NCBI GenBank assembly: GCA_001606155.1
Contig: LODT01000037.1
Coordinates: 1,426,001-1,490,000, forward strand
Length of the DNA stretch: 64,000 nt
Source: Tieghemostelium lacteum
Taxonomy: Eukaryota; Evosea; Eumycetozoa; Dictyosteliales; Raperosteliaceae
Reading direction: 5' to 3'
A program made the position numbers and the translations under genes. Within the stretch, counting starts at the first letter, position 1; every line of letters begins with the position of its first letter. Under the pieces are notes generated by a model. The model searched no databases and was not told the origin of the DNA. It saw only the letters and a list, made by a program, of their open reading frames with translations. Of the stretch, positions 32,427 through 43,797 are shown one piece after another.

Positions 32427-34518
32427 TTATTTATCTACAAGCATATTACGATCGTGAAAATCATCATCTTGGTCATTATCAACAGCTATAGATTCCAATT
32501 CATTGATAACTTCAGGATACTGTCTGAAACGTTTTATAAAATTAATAATATCAGTTTTCTTTGGTGGAAAACCCAATTCAGTCATTTCCTTTGCATATTT
32601 TATACATGTATTGGCATATCCAACTTTAGCAGCACCGTGCATGAGTGATAGGAAAATACCGTAATCAGGTTTAAATGTAGTTTCTTGACGCATTTGTAAT
32701 AGTAATTCTTGAGCTTTTTCCAGACGTCTATTGGTAGTATACATACGAATCAGTATACCATAGGTAAGAGGTGTGTGTTCTAGTTGATATTCCTTGTAAT
32801 ACGAGTCGAATATCTCTCTGGCCATATTGATTTTACCGGCATAGGCATAGACTCTAAGATATTGATCCATTATATAACTGTTTAATTTGACACCAAATTT
32901 CTCAGTGTCTTTTAGAATTTGATTTGCTTTTTCAATGTTCACTTTTAACCCATTTTTTGAGAATGTTTTTTTCTCATCTGCGTTATTGTTGGCATAGCCT
33001 GCCAGAACCAATGAGAATACTCTTTGATCTGGTTTCTGGGGAAATAAATCCTTTCGCACTATAATCTCTCTATATAGTTTTTCAACTACACTAATCTCAC
33101 CTCTATTTGAAGCTGCTTGTAAAAGTGAAGTATATGTAATGATATCAGGTTGATAGTTATTCAATGACATCTCCTGAAGCAATTCAAATGCCTTCAGGTA
33201 ATAATAGTTATCAGGTCTTTTTGCACATGCATGTATCAGTGAATTAAAAGTCACTTCAGTAGGTGGTAAATTTAAATATTTAAATTCGTCATAATATGTA
33301 AATGCCTTTTCAACTCTTCCATCCTATTATTCCAATACCAAATATTAGTAACTCATATATCTATATTTACTAAACCATTATACAAACCTTTGCACAAGCA
33401 TCTATCATAATGGATAAAGTTACAGAATCCGGTTCCATACCTTTATGTCTGGCTTCTGAAAATAATTGAATGGCTTTTGAATATTGTTTATTAATTACAC
33501 AACCATTTATCATGGTTGAGTAATTGACATGATCAGGTACCAATGAATATGTATTTTCCATGGATTTCAAAATATGAAATGCCTCATCAACTTTTCCTGC
33601 TCTCATATGAACACCCAACAACGATGTAAATATATATGTTGTTGGTTTTATGCCTTCATTTAATAATCTCTGAAAGAGTATTAATGAATTTTCAACATCA
33701 GCATTAGTAGCCAATGCTGCCAATGCTGTATTATATAAATAAATATCTAAACTAATTCCTTTATCCTAATTATTATTTGAATTTTTAATTATTATAATTA
33801 AAATTAATATTTAAATTTGAATGGGTGTGTTAAAATAACTTACATCTAACATTTTTATAGTTTCTAATACTCTATTTTGGTGATTGGAAACACCCATTCT
33901 CTGCATGAATTTAATTACATTTTGGGAAGTTAATGGTATCACTTTAAATAATTCAACAGGATCTACAGATTCTGTTGAGAATTCATATAAATGCTGTTTA
34001 TGTTTACCCTGTATTGATACTTTTTTAGGAGCCATCATTATATCATAAAAAACTGATTTTGTTGTATCTGAAAGTGGTGATGAGGTATCTGGTAGTGTTT
34101 CAGCTTCTTCAATTTCACGTCTACTTATTGCAATCCTATTTAATGATTTTGATTGCTCTTTACTCAGTCTTTTAAATTGTTCATTTCCATCTTCGTCTTT
34201 ATTAGCTATTGGTGATTCTTTGTATATATTTGATGGTGTTGTTGCTAGATCTTTTGTGGTGGTGGTGGTGGTTGATGATGATGATTTAAGATCTTTTTGT
34301 TCAGATTTTTTTAATTTCTTTTTTGCTATTGTGTTTATAGATGATTTTGTTGTTTTTTCATTATTCTGTTGGGTTTCTGGGAGAATGAATTCATTGTTAT
34401 TTCTGTGTTGGTTATCGGAGAGTGTGGAAAATGTTCTTAGAAATGTTGAATTTACGGTCCTCTGTGAAATTATAAATTTTATAGATTTCTGATTGAATGG
34501 TTTAAATATATTGATCAT
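32427..34518 (-). CDS. Mitochondrial pentatricopeptide repeat (PPR) protein
   Basis: Three exons, 33844-34518, 33388-33765 and 32427-33323, with introns of 78 and 64 nt (GTAAGT and GTTTGT donors), phase 0, giving 649 aa. The N-terminus is a mitochondrial presequence (Lys/Arg/Ser, no acids in the first 30 residues). A Ser/Thr/Lys-rich region follows, then at least ten PPR motifs, for example YLYNTALAALATNADVENSL, VNYSTMINGCVINKQYSKAI, VTFNSLIHACAKR and LTYGILIRMYTTNRRLEKAQ. The repeat register runs unbroken across both junctions, which supports them. By family it binds organelle RNA for processing, stability or translation. The target is unknown. Confidence 0.88.
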
Positions 34519-34726
34519 TATCTATGCATTAAAACTCAAAGGAGAGGAAAGATGAAATCCTTTGAATGATAACTTTGTAAAACTAAAATTGGACGTTTTT
34601 TTAAAAACAAATTTTGACGAAAGAATTTGCCTAAACACACAAAAACGAAACTTTTTTTAATTTTTACAAATTGTGATAAAATTTTAATTTTTCAGATATA
34701 TCTCTGACACAGTTAATTATTCTACA

Positions 34727-35680
34727 ATGCACGGAGCTTTAGTACCAGACGACATTGATTACATCAATGATACACCAACAGTTCAAGAATATAAAAAATT
34801 AAAAAGAGTAATGAAGATTATGGTTAAATTCTATGAAGGTGGAAGTGCAACCAAACTCCAACAAGCAGAGTATTTCGAAGCTGAACTTAAGAAAGTTCAA
34901 ACTGATGAGAGCATGATCAAAGAACAATTAGATGTCTTAAAAACATTCCCAATACATCCAAAAAGAAGAGAATACGAAGAAGAGTTACAAGAGGAATTGG
35001 AAAAATTGTTGATTATGAAAAAGAAGTTCACCACCAAGGCTGACGAATACAGAAAACTCTATGTTTGGAGTAACGGAATAGTAGAGGTTACTCAATGGTT
35101 GGAAAACGGGTTGGATGACTATTGTGTAAACCATTTGAAGATGGATATCAATGGTTTGAAAGTAGAGCCACAAGAGAAACTCTCAAAAGAGAGATATGCA
35201 GCTTTTAAAGAAGGTCTCGATGAGATTACCTACAATCTACAAGAATCCCAAGACTTTTTCTGTGCTTCTTTGGATGGTCGTTTAAGACAATATCATCAAA
35301 TGGAGAAAGATATCGTTCAAAGTCAATTAAATGTACTCAAGAAATACAGTGAAGAAGTTCCACGTCAACAACACGTATCCTATGAACTCCAACAAGATTT
35401 GGAATACGTTGAAAAGAATATGACTGAGGACCCTTCTGCAATTGCCAAGAGAAAGAGAATGCTTGAAATGCATACTGATTTCTTTAAGGTTTTGAGATGG
35501 TATCGTGAAAAGATGAAGGCTCTCGGTGATGAATATGGTATTCAAGACCAAGACAAAAGATCTGAAGAGGAAAAAATCAAATCTGCCATGTCAACTCAAG
35601 TAGAATTCATGTCCAATTTAACACCTGAAAATACTCCAGAATTACAAGAACTAAAGAAACTTCACTTGAACCATGATTAA
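34727..35680 (+). CDS. Coiled-coil protein, family not recognised
   Basis: Single coding exon, 317 aa, ATG at 34727. The protein is almost wholly alpha-helical and charged, with heptads from about 25 to 115 and 180 to 290. No signal peptide, membrane segment or catalytic motif is visible. Codon choice is richer in C-ending codons than in neighbours, hinting at good expression. A polypyrimidine TTTTTCAG 32 bases before the ATG may be the acceptor of a 5' UTR intron, as at PTER. It shares a 208-bp divergent promoter with the PPR gene. Function unknown. Confidence 0.7.
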   Translation: MHGALVPDDIDYINDTPTVQEYKKLKRVMKIMVKFYEGGSATKLQQAEYFEAELKKVQTDESMIKEQLDVLKTFPIHPKRREYEEELQEELEKLLIMKKKFTTKADEYRKLYVWSNGIVEVTQWLENGLDDYCVNHLKMDINGLKVEPQEKLSKERYAAFKEGLDEITYNLQESQDFFCASLDGRLRQYHQMEKDIVQSQLNVLKKYSEEVPRQQHVSYELQQDLEYVEKNMTEDPSAIAKRKRMLEMHTDFFKVLRWYREKMKALGDEYGIQDQDKRSEEEKIKSAMSTQVEFMSNLTPENTPELQELKKLHLNHD

Positions 35681-36003
35681 AATATATTCAAATAATTATT
35701 CTTAATCTTATTTTTCTTTTAAAACACGGTATTAATAAATTTGGTTTTTTTCAAATAATCTATCTATAAATACACATAACCACAACTGCATTTAATTAAA
35801 TTGTTAATTAAATTACTGCAATTCAAGTAAATTTCTTTACAGTCAAACTAATAATGATGTCATTAAAATCGAGTATGACATACAAAATTGTGTTTTTATC
35901 TATTGCGTCTATTACTTGATATATATAATATATCCATTATTCTAGTAATATTGAATTCCAGTTAAATATTATAAATTTAATTTTCCTGTTACAGGACATG
36001 AGT
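35681..36003. other. Convergent 3' region, no gene seen
   Basis: 323 bases between convergent stops. AT-rich with polyadenylation-like AATAAA/TTTATT motifs on both strands and an inverted ATTAAATTGTTAATTAAAT stretch near 35793. It holds the two 3' UTRs. Confidence 0.5.
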
Positions 36004-36375
36004 TTAGTTCATTAAACCAAGGATTTCAGATTCAACTAAAATTTCACAATCAATACCATTTACATTGATTTTTTCACCTGAAACATCTTTTAATAATACT
36101 CTGTCACCTTTTTTCAATAAGGGTGGTGCAAAGTCATTTCCAACACGTCTGCCAGTACCGACTTCCAAAATTAAACCTTCATTGATTTTACTTTGAACTT
36201 TCTCTGGTAGATAGATACCACCTTGAGTTTTAACATCTCCGCTTTTTGCTAATCTCTGTACCAAAACACGATCAAATAATGGTTTGAATGATTTAATTGA
36301 TGACTATTCGTAACATCACCCACAGAATCAGTAATTATATATTGTAGAAATTATTAAAAGAAAGGATCTTACCAT
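36004..36375 (-). CDS. hspE: 10 kDa mitochondrial chaperonin (cpn10/HSP10)
   Basis: Two exons, 36373-36375 (only the ATG) and 36004-36303, with a 69-nt intron (GTAAGA donor, phase 0), giving 100 aa, the usual cpn10 length. The protein starts M-SSIKSFKPLFDRVLVQRLA and has the mobile-loop region KTQGGIYLPEKVQ, then VGTGRR and KKGDRVLLKD. It is the co-chaperonin that caps Hsp60 in the mitochondrial matrix. The intron directly after the start codon is unusual. The alternative, a downstream in-frame start, would remove the conserved first strand; no ATG exists there before the core. Confidence 0.93.
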
Positions 36376-36659
36376 TTTTCGAAAAATGATTTGAAAAGGT
36401 GAAAGAAAAAAAAAAAAAAAATGTTTCATTTACATGTTTTATTCGCATTGAAACTTAAATGTCAATATTAAAATCGAATAAATTTTGAGTTTTCCGAAAT
36501 GAAGATCTTCATAACCAGGGTTCACAAAAAAAAAATCTATTATTGTTTTTTTTTCTTTATTTCTCCTTATCTCCAACAGAGTCTTTTTATTTTTCTTTTT
36601 TTTTTTTTTTTTTTTTGAAATATCTTTGAAATCAAAGGAAAGAGTGTAATAAATAAATA

Positions 36660-38022
36660 ATGTTAAAATTAATTTCAAGTTTACTTTTAATATTAGTAAT
36701 TGCCAGTAATTTATCCAATGCCAAAGTGGTAAATGGTGGCATGCACACAGACAACGATTGGCAATTCATTACTAAATTTTGTTATGGTACTGAAGGACCA
36801 GGTAGTATCTCTGTTGAAGCTACTGCAAATAATAACAATACTCTAATTGTTCTCTATGACGATCAATCTAACTCTTTTCCAGAGGTATACAAGAATAAAG
36901 ATTTGACATGTGAACAAAAGATTACATCTACTGCAGATTTAAAGGTTTACATTGTCGATAACCTTTCATTTGCCAACAATGTAACTTTACCAGTTAACAA
37001 CCCAAATCAACCACATTTCTGGTACATTGTAGCTGCAGCTTGTGGTCAAAGTGTAGATGTTGATTATAATATTGAAATGTTAAATGCTGGTGGTCTTTGG
37101 AAAGCTCAATTCTCCTGGGATGAACAAGGTAAATTATCAAAAACATTGTTATTTAAACTAAAAAAAATCAAGATTTTAACTAACTAACCACACTTTTATT
37201 TTTCTTAATTTTATTATTCAAATTACATGGTGGTAAACAGGTTTGGAAGCATTATATTTATTCTACTTTTTCGTATTTTTATTTTTGACAGTATACACAA
37301 TCTATTCATCATGGGTATTAATTCAAAGTAGATCATTCCATCCAGTTGCTAAACTATTGTCATTGGCAATCTATTTGGAATTCTTTTCAGTATTTATTCT
37401 ATTGATTCACTATGGTGTCTATTCACACAATGGTGTTGGTGGTAATGGTGTTCAAGGTTTTGGTGAACTTTTGGATCTCAGTGCACAATTGGCATTCATT
37501 TTATTATTGATTTTGATTAGTAAAGGATGGGCCATTTCACGTGTCAATTTAGAGGATAAAAAGATTATTATGGGTGTTATGGGTGGTCTATCTGCACTCT
37601 ATTTGATTATGTTTATCTGGTATAAGGCAGGTCAAGACCCAGCCTCATCTGTGTACATGTACGACACAGTCCCAGGTATTCTCTTATTGATTGCTCGTTC
37701 ATTGGCTATGATTTGGTTCATGTGGTGTGCATACAATACCTACATGGAAGAACATCATCCATCAAAGAGACAATTTTACTTGTACTTTGGTATTGCTTTC
37801 GTTGCTTGGTTCATCTCTTTGCCATTCATTTGCATTATTGCAGCTGCTGTAGATCCATGGGTTCGTTTAAAGACTGTTATTGCATTCTACGTTACCTTTA
37901 ATGCATTAGCTTTCACTGCTGTTGCTTTCTTATTGGCACCATCAAGAGCCAATGAATACTTCTCCATTTCCTCAGGATCAAGTTCATCATCATCAAACAC
38001 AGCCAGTTATGAAACCTTCTAA
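36660..38022 (+). CDS. GPR180/TMEM145-like seven-helix membrane protein
   Basis: Two exons, 36660-37128 and 37241-38022, with a 112-nt intron (GTAAAT donor, phase 1), giving 416 aa. A signal peptide (1-21) leads into a luminal/extracellular domain of about 130 residues, then seven hydrophobic helices from exon 2 (LYLFYFFVFLFLTVYTIYSS, LSLAIYLEFFSVFILLIHYG, and so on) with the GpcrRhopsn4 pattern (DPASSVYMYDTVPGILLLIA, PSKRQFYLYFGIAFVAWFIS). Related animal proteins are GPR180 and TMEM145; plant and amoebal members exist. The tail is Ser-rich and short. The ligand is unknown and G-protein coupling is unproven for this family. Confidence 0.85.
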
Positions 38023-38175
38023 AGCGCTCTTTAACTAATCTTTAAATTTCAAAAAAAAACAACCACCACAACTCACAGATAGTGTAGTACCAATTTTGAA
38101 AATCTTTTGAATATTTATATGATAAATAAATAGTTAATTTATAATTCCCAATCAACAAACAATTTATACTCCACT

Positions 38176-38880
38176 CTACTTTAATCTATCCTTTATTGTA
38201 CCTTCTGTATATCTTTCATGTTTAGGTGGTTTCAAACCATTTTTATCAATTAGATTAAATACAAATTCTTTTTCTTTGTTTCTTATCTATTCGAGTAGTT
38301 TACAGGTTGGTTAATAACCTTCTTTATCGTGTGTGATGACTAAAATACATACCAATTTAACAACAAAATTATCACCTTTTGAAGTTATAGGTTCAGTAAA
38401 GATTGTAAACATTCCATAGAGATTACCAAATAAAATGTCAGTTAGGAATCTATCACCTATCATTACTATATCTTTAGGTGGTGCTTTAAAATAGTCAATT
38501 ACTGATTGTATACCATCTGGTTTTTTAGTGTTGTGTTTAAGTATATGAATTCCTAATGATTTCTCCATAGCATTTGCTAGAATGAAGTTCTTATCATCAC
38601 TTGATCCTGCACTATTAGAAATGATAGCTACATTATCATCTCCAAATATTCTTTTACATTCTTTTATTGAGTCTTTATATGGTTCATAGATTGTAGGCAT
38701 AAATGGCTGAGTTATTGTATTATCTTTATCCATCAAAACACCTTTAAATCCCATAGATTTCAATTGTTGATAATTGATATCTCTGATATCTACTACTCTT
38801 AAATGTGGTACTATTAATGACTTATTTTTGATTACATATTTTAAACATTTTAATGATTCAGAATTCCAACTTTGTACCAT
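38176..38880 (-). CDS. Mitochondrial PGP phosphatase, GEP4-like HAD protein
   Basis: Two exons, 38353-38880 and 38176-38286, with a 66-nt intron (GTATGT donor, phase 0), giving 212 aa. It keeps the HAD motifs: MDKDNTIT (nucleophile and acid Asp), ISNSAGS (motif II Ser), KKPDG (Lys) and MIGDRFLTDILFG (acidic pair). The N-terminal LRVVDIRDINYQQLKSMGFK is the GEP4/PTPMT1-analogue signature. GEP4 dephosphorylates phosphatidylglycerophosphate in cardiolipin synthesis on the mitochondrial inner membrane. Exon 2 adds the conserved basic tail (NLIDKNGLKPP). Confidence 0.88.
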
Positions 38881-39054
38881 TCCATTGGATGTGTGGTTTA
38901 ATAATGAAAAAATACTTTGTTTTAAAAGTATTTGGAAATTTAAATCAAAATTAAAAAGCTACAGTTCACTATAAAAACTTCTTGAAAGGATGTTCAATAT
39001 TGAATATTTAATATCACTGATCAGGTTTTATTCTTTTAAATACTACTAAACTTA

Positions 39055-40317
39055 TTAAAAGTGTGTTGTATTTTGGGAAATTAGATTATTGTAAACGAGG
39101 GATAATGAAGGATCAATAAAATATGAATGTAAAAATTTAAATATATTGTAGAGCAGTGGTATCATAATAATCAGGAATATAAATGAATGTTTTGCTGATG
39201 GTTTACTAGGAAATGTTTGAAAGTTTTTTGGTGGACTTTCAAGTGACTTTAACATTACCTCTCTAGTTTGATCTAATAAAGAATCAACAGTTGAATCTTG
39301 TGGTATCCTATATGGATTTAAAAATCTAACACTAAATTATAAATTCTAAATGTTAGTCAATCTCTTTATAAATGATTATAATAAATTGATAATTCTAAAT
39401 GTAAAATTAAAAATACATACTATGAGGTACCTGAATTTGGAAGTAACTGAGTGGGAGGCCACAGCAAATGGTTTCCAAAGAATACAACAGGTGATATTGT
39501 GGATTGTGATTTGAGTGCCAAATGAAAAGCACCCTTTTTAAATGATTGTAGATTTCCATCTGGTGATCTGGTACCTTCTGGAGAGATTGTAACGCATTTA
39601 TTGTATTTTGAAACTACTTCAGCTGCATCATTGATTGAGTCAATGGCAGCATCCTTCTTTTTTCTGTTAATTGGTATATGACCTACAAGTGCTGCCAATA
39701 CAAATACTACTGGTAGTATATATAATAGTTCACGCTTGAATATAAATTTACTTGGTATTGGTGAGTAGGCTTGAAGAATAACTGGATCCAAATAACTAGA
39801 GTGACTATATACCATCACTGTTGCCTTTTCTTGACAAATCTCTAAATGTTGGTCACCTTCAATAACAATTTTAATATTTAACAAAAACAATATGGATTTT
39901 GCCCAAAATCTGGACAGAATCTCTAAACTATAGTTTTTAGATCTGACCCTAAAGTATTTACACAGTGGATCCAATACTATCAAATTCAATGGCATAATAA
40001 TCCAAACAAGTACTATCATTCATTTTAATTAAAATTTACCACCACCAATATTTTTAGTTTTAGTGTTAATATATATTTTTTAGATTTGACATGTATTTGT
40101 AATCTCCGAAATACCATCTGATTGAATGTATAGATCAATTAGGAGGTTTTTACATACCTGTAAATGTGCAAACCCAAAGTAAAACTGCAGTCAATCTGAT
40201 CAATTTGAATAATTTAAATTCATTTGGTGGTGTTTGAGAACTCAATGTGAGTTTCTCATTTTCGTTTTTATCTGATTTTGTTTTATGTCTTTGATGTAAT
40301 GAACTACTTTGTTCCAT
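39055..40317 (-). CDS. Lysophosphatidic acid acyltransferase-like (PlsC) membrane protein
   Basis: Three exons, 40158-40317, 39421-40012 and 39055-39331, with introns of 145 and 89 nt (GTATGT donors), phases 1 and 2, giving 342 aa. A membrane segment forms across the first junction (LTAVLLWVCTF-TVLVWIIMPLNLIVL). The PlsC domain carries HX4D (HSSYLD), a substrate-binding block (PSKFIFKRELLYILPVVF), EGTRS and the fourth block (ISPVVFFG). A last membrane helix near the C-terminus (FIFLIIMIPLLYNIFKFL) is present. It probably acylates lysophosphatidic acid in the ER. The frame runs upstream of 40317 only to a TTG, so the ATG at 40317 is used. Confidence 0.88.
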
Positions 40318-40849
40318 TAAGATCTCTTTAATAGGAGAAAGGTCACTTCCAATGAAGAAATGTAAAAAAAAAAAATTCAATAGAAAGATCTTTATAATTA
40401 TTTTAAAATAAAATAAAATTTAATTAAAAATCTTCCCATCACATTACATTTTTTTTTTTAAGTCTAAAACTTGAACTTACAACAGTAAAAAAGATTGGTT
40501 GCAATAGAAGTCACACGACTCTTTAAACTAATCAATATTCATTAGTCCTTTACAGGCTTCTATTTAAACTTGTGATTAAAAATAAACATTTTTAAAATGA
40601 GGGTGATTTTCTAAAATTTTAATATGGAAATTAATGAAATCAGATTTTTAAAAATAGATACTGAAATATCACATCGATGAAATATCTTTTTTTAGTGGTC
40701 TATATTTATACATCAAAATTCGATGAAAAATTTTAAAAAAAAAATTTTCTTCTTTTTTTTTATAATTTTGATTATATTTTTTTTTTTTCACTAACACATA
40801 TGTAATTTTACTTATTTAATTTCAATAAAAATATTTATATATATTTAAA
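40318..40849. promoter_or_regulatory. Divergent promoter region (acyltransferase / KCTD9)
   Basis: 532 bases of AT-rich DNA with A12, T11 and A/T-mirror runs (tttttaaaaaaaaaatttt near 40730). No gene is seen. Confidence 0.5.
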
Positions 40850-42112
40850 ATGTTGGGATCAATGACAGAGAGTAAAAAAAGGGTTACTGTGTACCCAAAT
40901 GGAAAAAGAATAGGTGGTAAAGCGATAGTGTTACCAAAGAAATGGACAGAATTCATAAAAATGGTATCCAAGAAACTAGTATTACCAATATCAAAGATAT
41001 ACAATGAAGATGGTGGAGAAATTGATGAAATTGATACTATAATACCAAAAGAGACTTTATATGCATCATGTGGGGAGGCATTTATAAACCCTTACCCAGA
41101 TGGACCACCTAATAATAATAGTAGTTTAATTAGTCTAACAAAAGATCATCATTATAACCAACAACAACAACATTTAAATAATAATTACAAGTCAATTTTG
41201 GGAAGTGGTTCAGTGGATTCAGCTATACATGGTAATGAATGGATTACTATAAATGTAGGTGGAAAGATATTTACAACTACTAGAACTACAATACTTTCAA
41301 GAGATAAAGATAGTATGCTGGCAAAGATGTTTAGTGAGAATTGGGATAGTTCTCGTGATGTAAATGGTGCCTATCTGATTGATAGATCACCAGAGTATTT
41401 TGAACCTATTCTCAATTATCTCCGTTGTGGTACCATTGTTGTTAATGATTTTGTAAATGTAGAAGGTGTCTATCAAGAGGCTAGATTCTTTAATATAACT
41501 GGTATGATTGAAAAATTAAGTCAAATGGTAGAGAGAAGAAATAACTATCACGACCAGTTCACTAGAAAGGATGTCATTTCCATTCTTTTGACATCTAGTT
41601 CTAATAGTAGTCTCAGATGTCAAGGTCTCAATTTGGCAGGTGTCGATCTTTCCAAATTAGACTTGAGAAACATCAATTTTAAAATGACAAATTTCAAAGG
41701 AACAGATCTCAGTAAATGTAATCTTGACAATGCACTACTTCAAGAAGCTGATCTCTCTGGTGCCAATCTTTCAGGCGCCTCTCTACGAGGTACAAATTTA
41801 ACAGGCGCCAATCTAGAGGGATGTAATCTAAAGGGTGCCAATTTTGAGGATAGAGGTGGACAAAGAGCCATCTTGGAGAATTGTAATTTTAAAACTGCTC
41901 TTTTAGAAGAGGTAAATTTCTCTGGTGCTAATGTTAGAGTTTCTAATTTCAAAGGTGCCAATTTGGAAAATTGTAATTTCCGTGGTGCTGATTTAGCTGG
42001 TGCCAACCTTGAAGATACTAATCTTCGTGGTGCTAATCTTCACAAGGCGAATCTAATAGGTGTAAATTTAAGAGGTGCAAATTTTGATATTAGAACTGTT
42101 AGTTCTAGGTAA
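40850..42112 (+). CDS. kctd9: KCTD9-like: KHA, BTB(T1) and pentapeptide repeats
   Basis: Single exon, 420 aa, ATG at 40850; a second ATG at codon 5 is possible. Residues about 8-75 are the KHA-like ubiquitin fold (RVTVYPNGKRIGGKAIVLPK). Residues about 128-230 form a T1-type BTB (WITINVGGKIFTTTRTTIL, AYLIDRSPEYFEPILNYLR). Residues about 262-415 are pentapeptide repeats of the A(D/N)LxG kind. Order and length match human KCTD9 (389 aa), a Cul3 ubiquitin ligase adaptor. The insert at 78-125 is Asn/Gln-rich, typical for dictyostelids. Confidence 0.92.
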   Translation: MLGSMTESKKRVTVYPNGKRIGGKAIVLPKKWTEFIKMVSKKLVLPISKIYNEDGGEIDEIDTIIPKETLYASCGEAFINPYPDGPPNNNSSLISLTKDHHYNQQQQHLNNNYKSILGSGSVDSAIHGNEWITINVGGKIFTTTRTTILSRDKDSMLAKMFSENWDSSRDVNGAYLIDRSPEYFEPILNYLRCGTIVVNDFVNVEGVYQEARFFNITGMIEKLSQMVERRNNYHDQFTRKDVISILLTSSSNSSLRCQGLNLAGVDLSKLDLRNINFKMTNFKGTDLSKCNLDNALLQEADLSGANLSGASLRGTNLTGANLEGCNLKGANFEDRGGQRAILENCNFKTALLEEVNFSGANVRVSNFKGANLENCNFRGADLAGANLEDTNLRGANLHKANLIGVNLRGANFDIRTVSSR

Positions 42113-42421
42113 TATAATATACCTTTTTTTATAAATAGTAAATAATAATAACAATAATAATATCTATACTAATCACAACAACAACAACATATCATTTCAA
42201 ATAACCATTAATAATGTAAATAATCTTTTAAATAGTGGATAAATATTCCATTACTCAACCTGAATAAATATTTAATTTTTAAGTATTTTTTTTTTTTTTT
42301 AACATATCTCTAGTTCTTTTTATTTATTTGAATATCAATTATAGTAATTTGCTCAATTTAATATTTACATTCAGTATATTTGAGCATATCTGTTTTATTT
42401 TTTTGTTTTTTGAAGTTGTTT
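42113..42421. other. Convergent 3' region, no gene seen
   Basis: 309 bases of AT-rich DNA with AATAAT and CAACAA strings after the KCTD9 stop and a T14 run near 42287. It contains the two 3' UTRs only. Confidence 0.5.
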
Positions 42422-43488
42422 TTACTTCGATGGTTGACCTTTTAAAATTAAATCAATTTTCTTTGGTTTCGATAAAGAGGATTGATAAATTTCATTGGAT
42501 AGCGTACCTATAATTATATTATTCATATTATCCATATCGATTGAGTGAATAATTTTAGATGCTGTTGTTGGTGTTACATTGGTGATAGTCTCATCTGGTG
42601 GTAAGTAATCTTTGAGTGACAAAACTTGTTTTTGAATTTTAATAGTCTCATCCAAATAATAAATGGTATCGTCACTGGCAATTAGTATACCCTTTTTATC
42701 TCTCATCAGCTTGATTTGATAAATGGGTGCACCTGATATTTTTAAAATTTGAACCAGATTATTAGCCTTGAATACTAATAAGCTACCATCATTAGTACCA
42801 AATAGCTGTGTGTCATTAGGTAACATCAAACAACTTTGAATTATGGTATTTGAGAATTCTTGGCCGAGCATACCCCTTTTTCGAGAGATTAGAGTTTCAT
42901 TAACTGTCCAAAAGCTGACATGTTTATCACCCCATGAAATTATAGAACTACTATTGTAGGGATTAAATGATGCTCCTAATGTCTGATACGTATTGGGTGA
43001 TGAAATGATAAGGGACAGAGATTTGGTATCCCAAATGAATATCGAAGATTTATCATCTTTGGCAATTGCTAATAGTTTAGTATTGTCAGGAGAGAACTCT
43101 AAATGAATGATTCCAGAATACTTTCCAACCTTTATAGTACCTAGAGATCTAATCAATTTCAAATCCCAAATCATGATGGTAACATTATCACCATTGTTTA
43201 CTTGACCAGTTGCAACCATATTTCTCAATGAATTTACAGTTAAACTCGATATCCTATCTGTATGTCCCTTTAAAAATCTTTTTTGTTTACTTTCAATATT
43301 GTAGAGTATAGCTGTGTTTCCAGATGGAAATATAATCTCATTCTCTAAGTAAAAAACATTATTTCTATCATAGGAATTATTCCCATTATATCTATTCCAA
43401 AAAAAAATGATAAAAACATTTTATTAGAATTAGAGATTTTATTTCCACACAATCATAAAAAAACTTACAATGTATGTTGTTCTTCCAT
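42422..43488 (-). CDS. EML-like WD40 protein with truncated HELP motif
   Basis: Two exons, 43469-43488 (20 nt) and 42422-43391, with a 77-nt intron (GTAAGT donor, phase 2), giving 329 aa. The start MEEQHTLYNGNNSYDRNNVF leads into VFYLENEIIFPSGNTAILYN and then GHTDRISSLTVN and MVATGQ, the HELP-to-first-blade passage of echinoderm microtubule-associated-like (EML) proteins. About five WD40-like blades follow (TIMIWDLK, SIFIWDTK, VSFWTVN). EML proteins have two tandem propellers and about 600 or more residues; this one has half of that, so it may be a short form or a diverged single-propeller protein. Microtubule binding is inferred only from family. Confidence 0.72.
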
Positions 43489-43797
43489 TGAAATAAACAA
43501 GTAAATAGTAAAATGAATAAACAAAATTTTTCTCACATTCAATTAATAAAAAAATTTTATTTATAAACCCCACAAACAACCCCCAAGGATCAAACAGTGT
43601 GACAGCTATTATTATGCACACAAGTAAAAAAAAGGAATTTTAAAAGTAGTAACCCACAATTTTTATTGATAATTAGCCTTGCAGTTATCATAATACAAAA
43701 AAAACAAAACTATTGGTAAGTTTTAAAATCAAGAAATTAACTTTTTTAGGTAAAAACACATCACATCATATCAAACACAGTTGAATACAATATAATT
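43489..43797. other. Tandem intergenic spacer, no gene seen
   Basis: 309 bases between minus-strand genes. A C-rich patch at 43566-43585 (CCCCACAAACAACCCCC) may be a G-box-like promoter site on the gene strand. No coding frame is seen. Confidence 0.45.
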
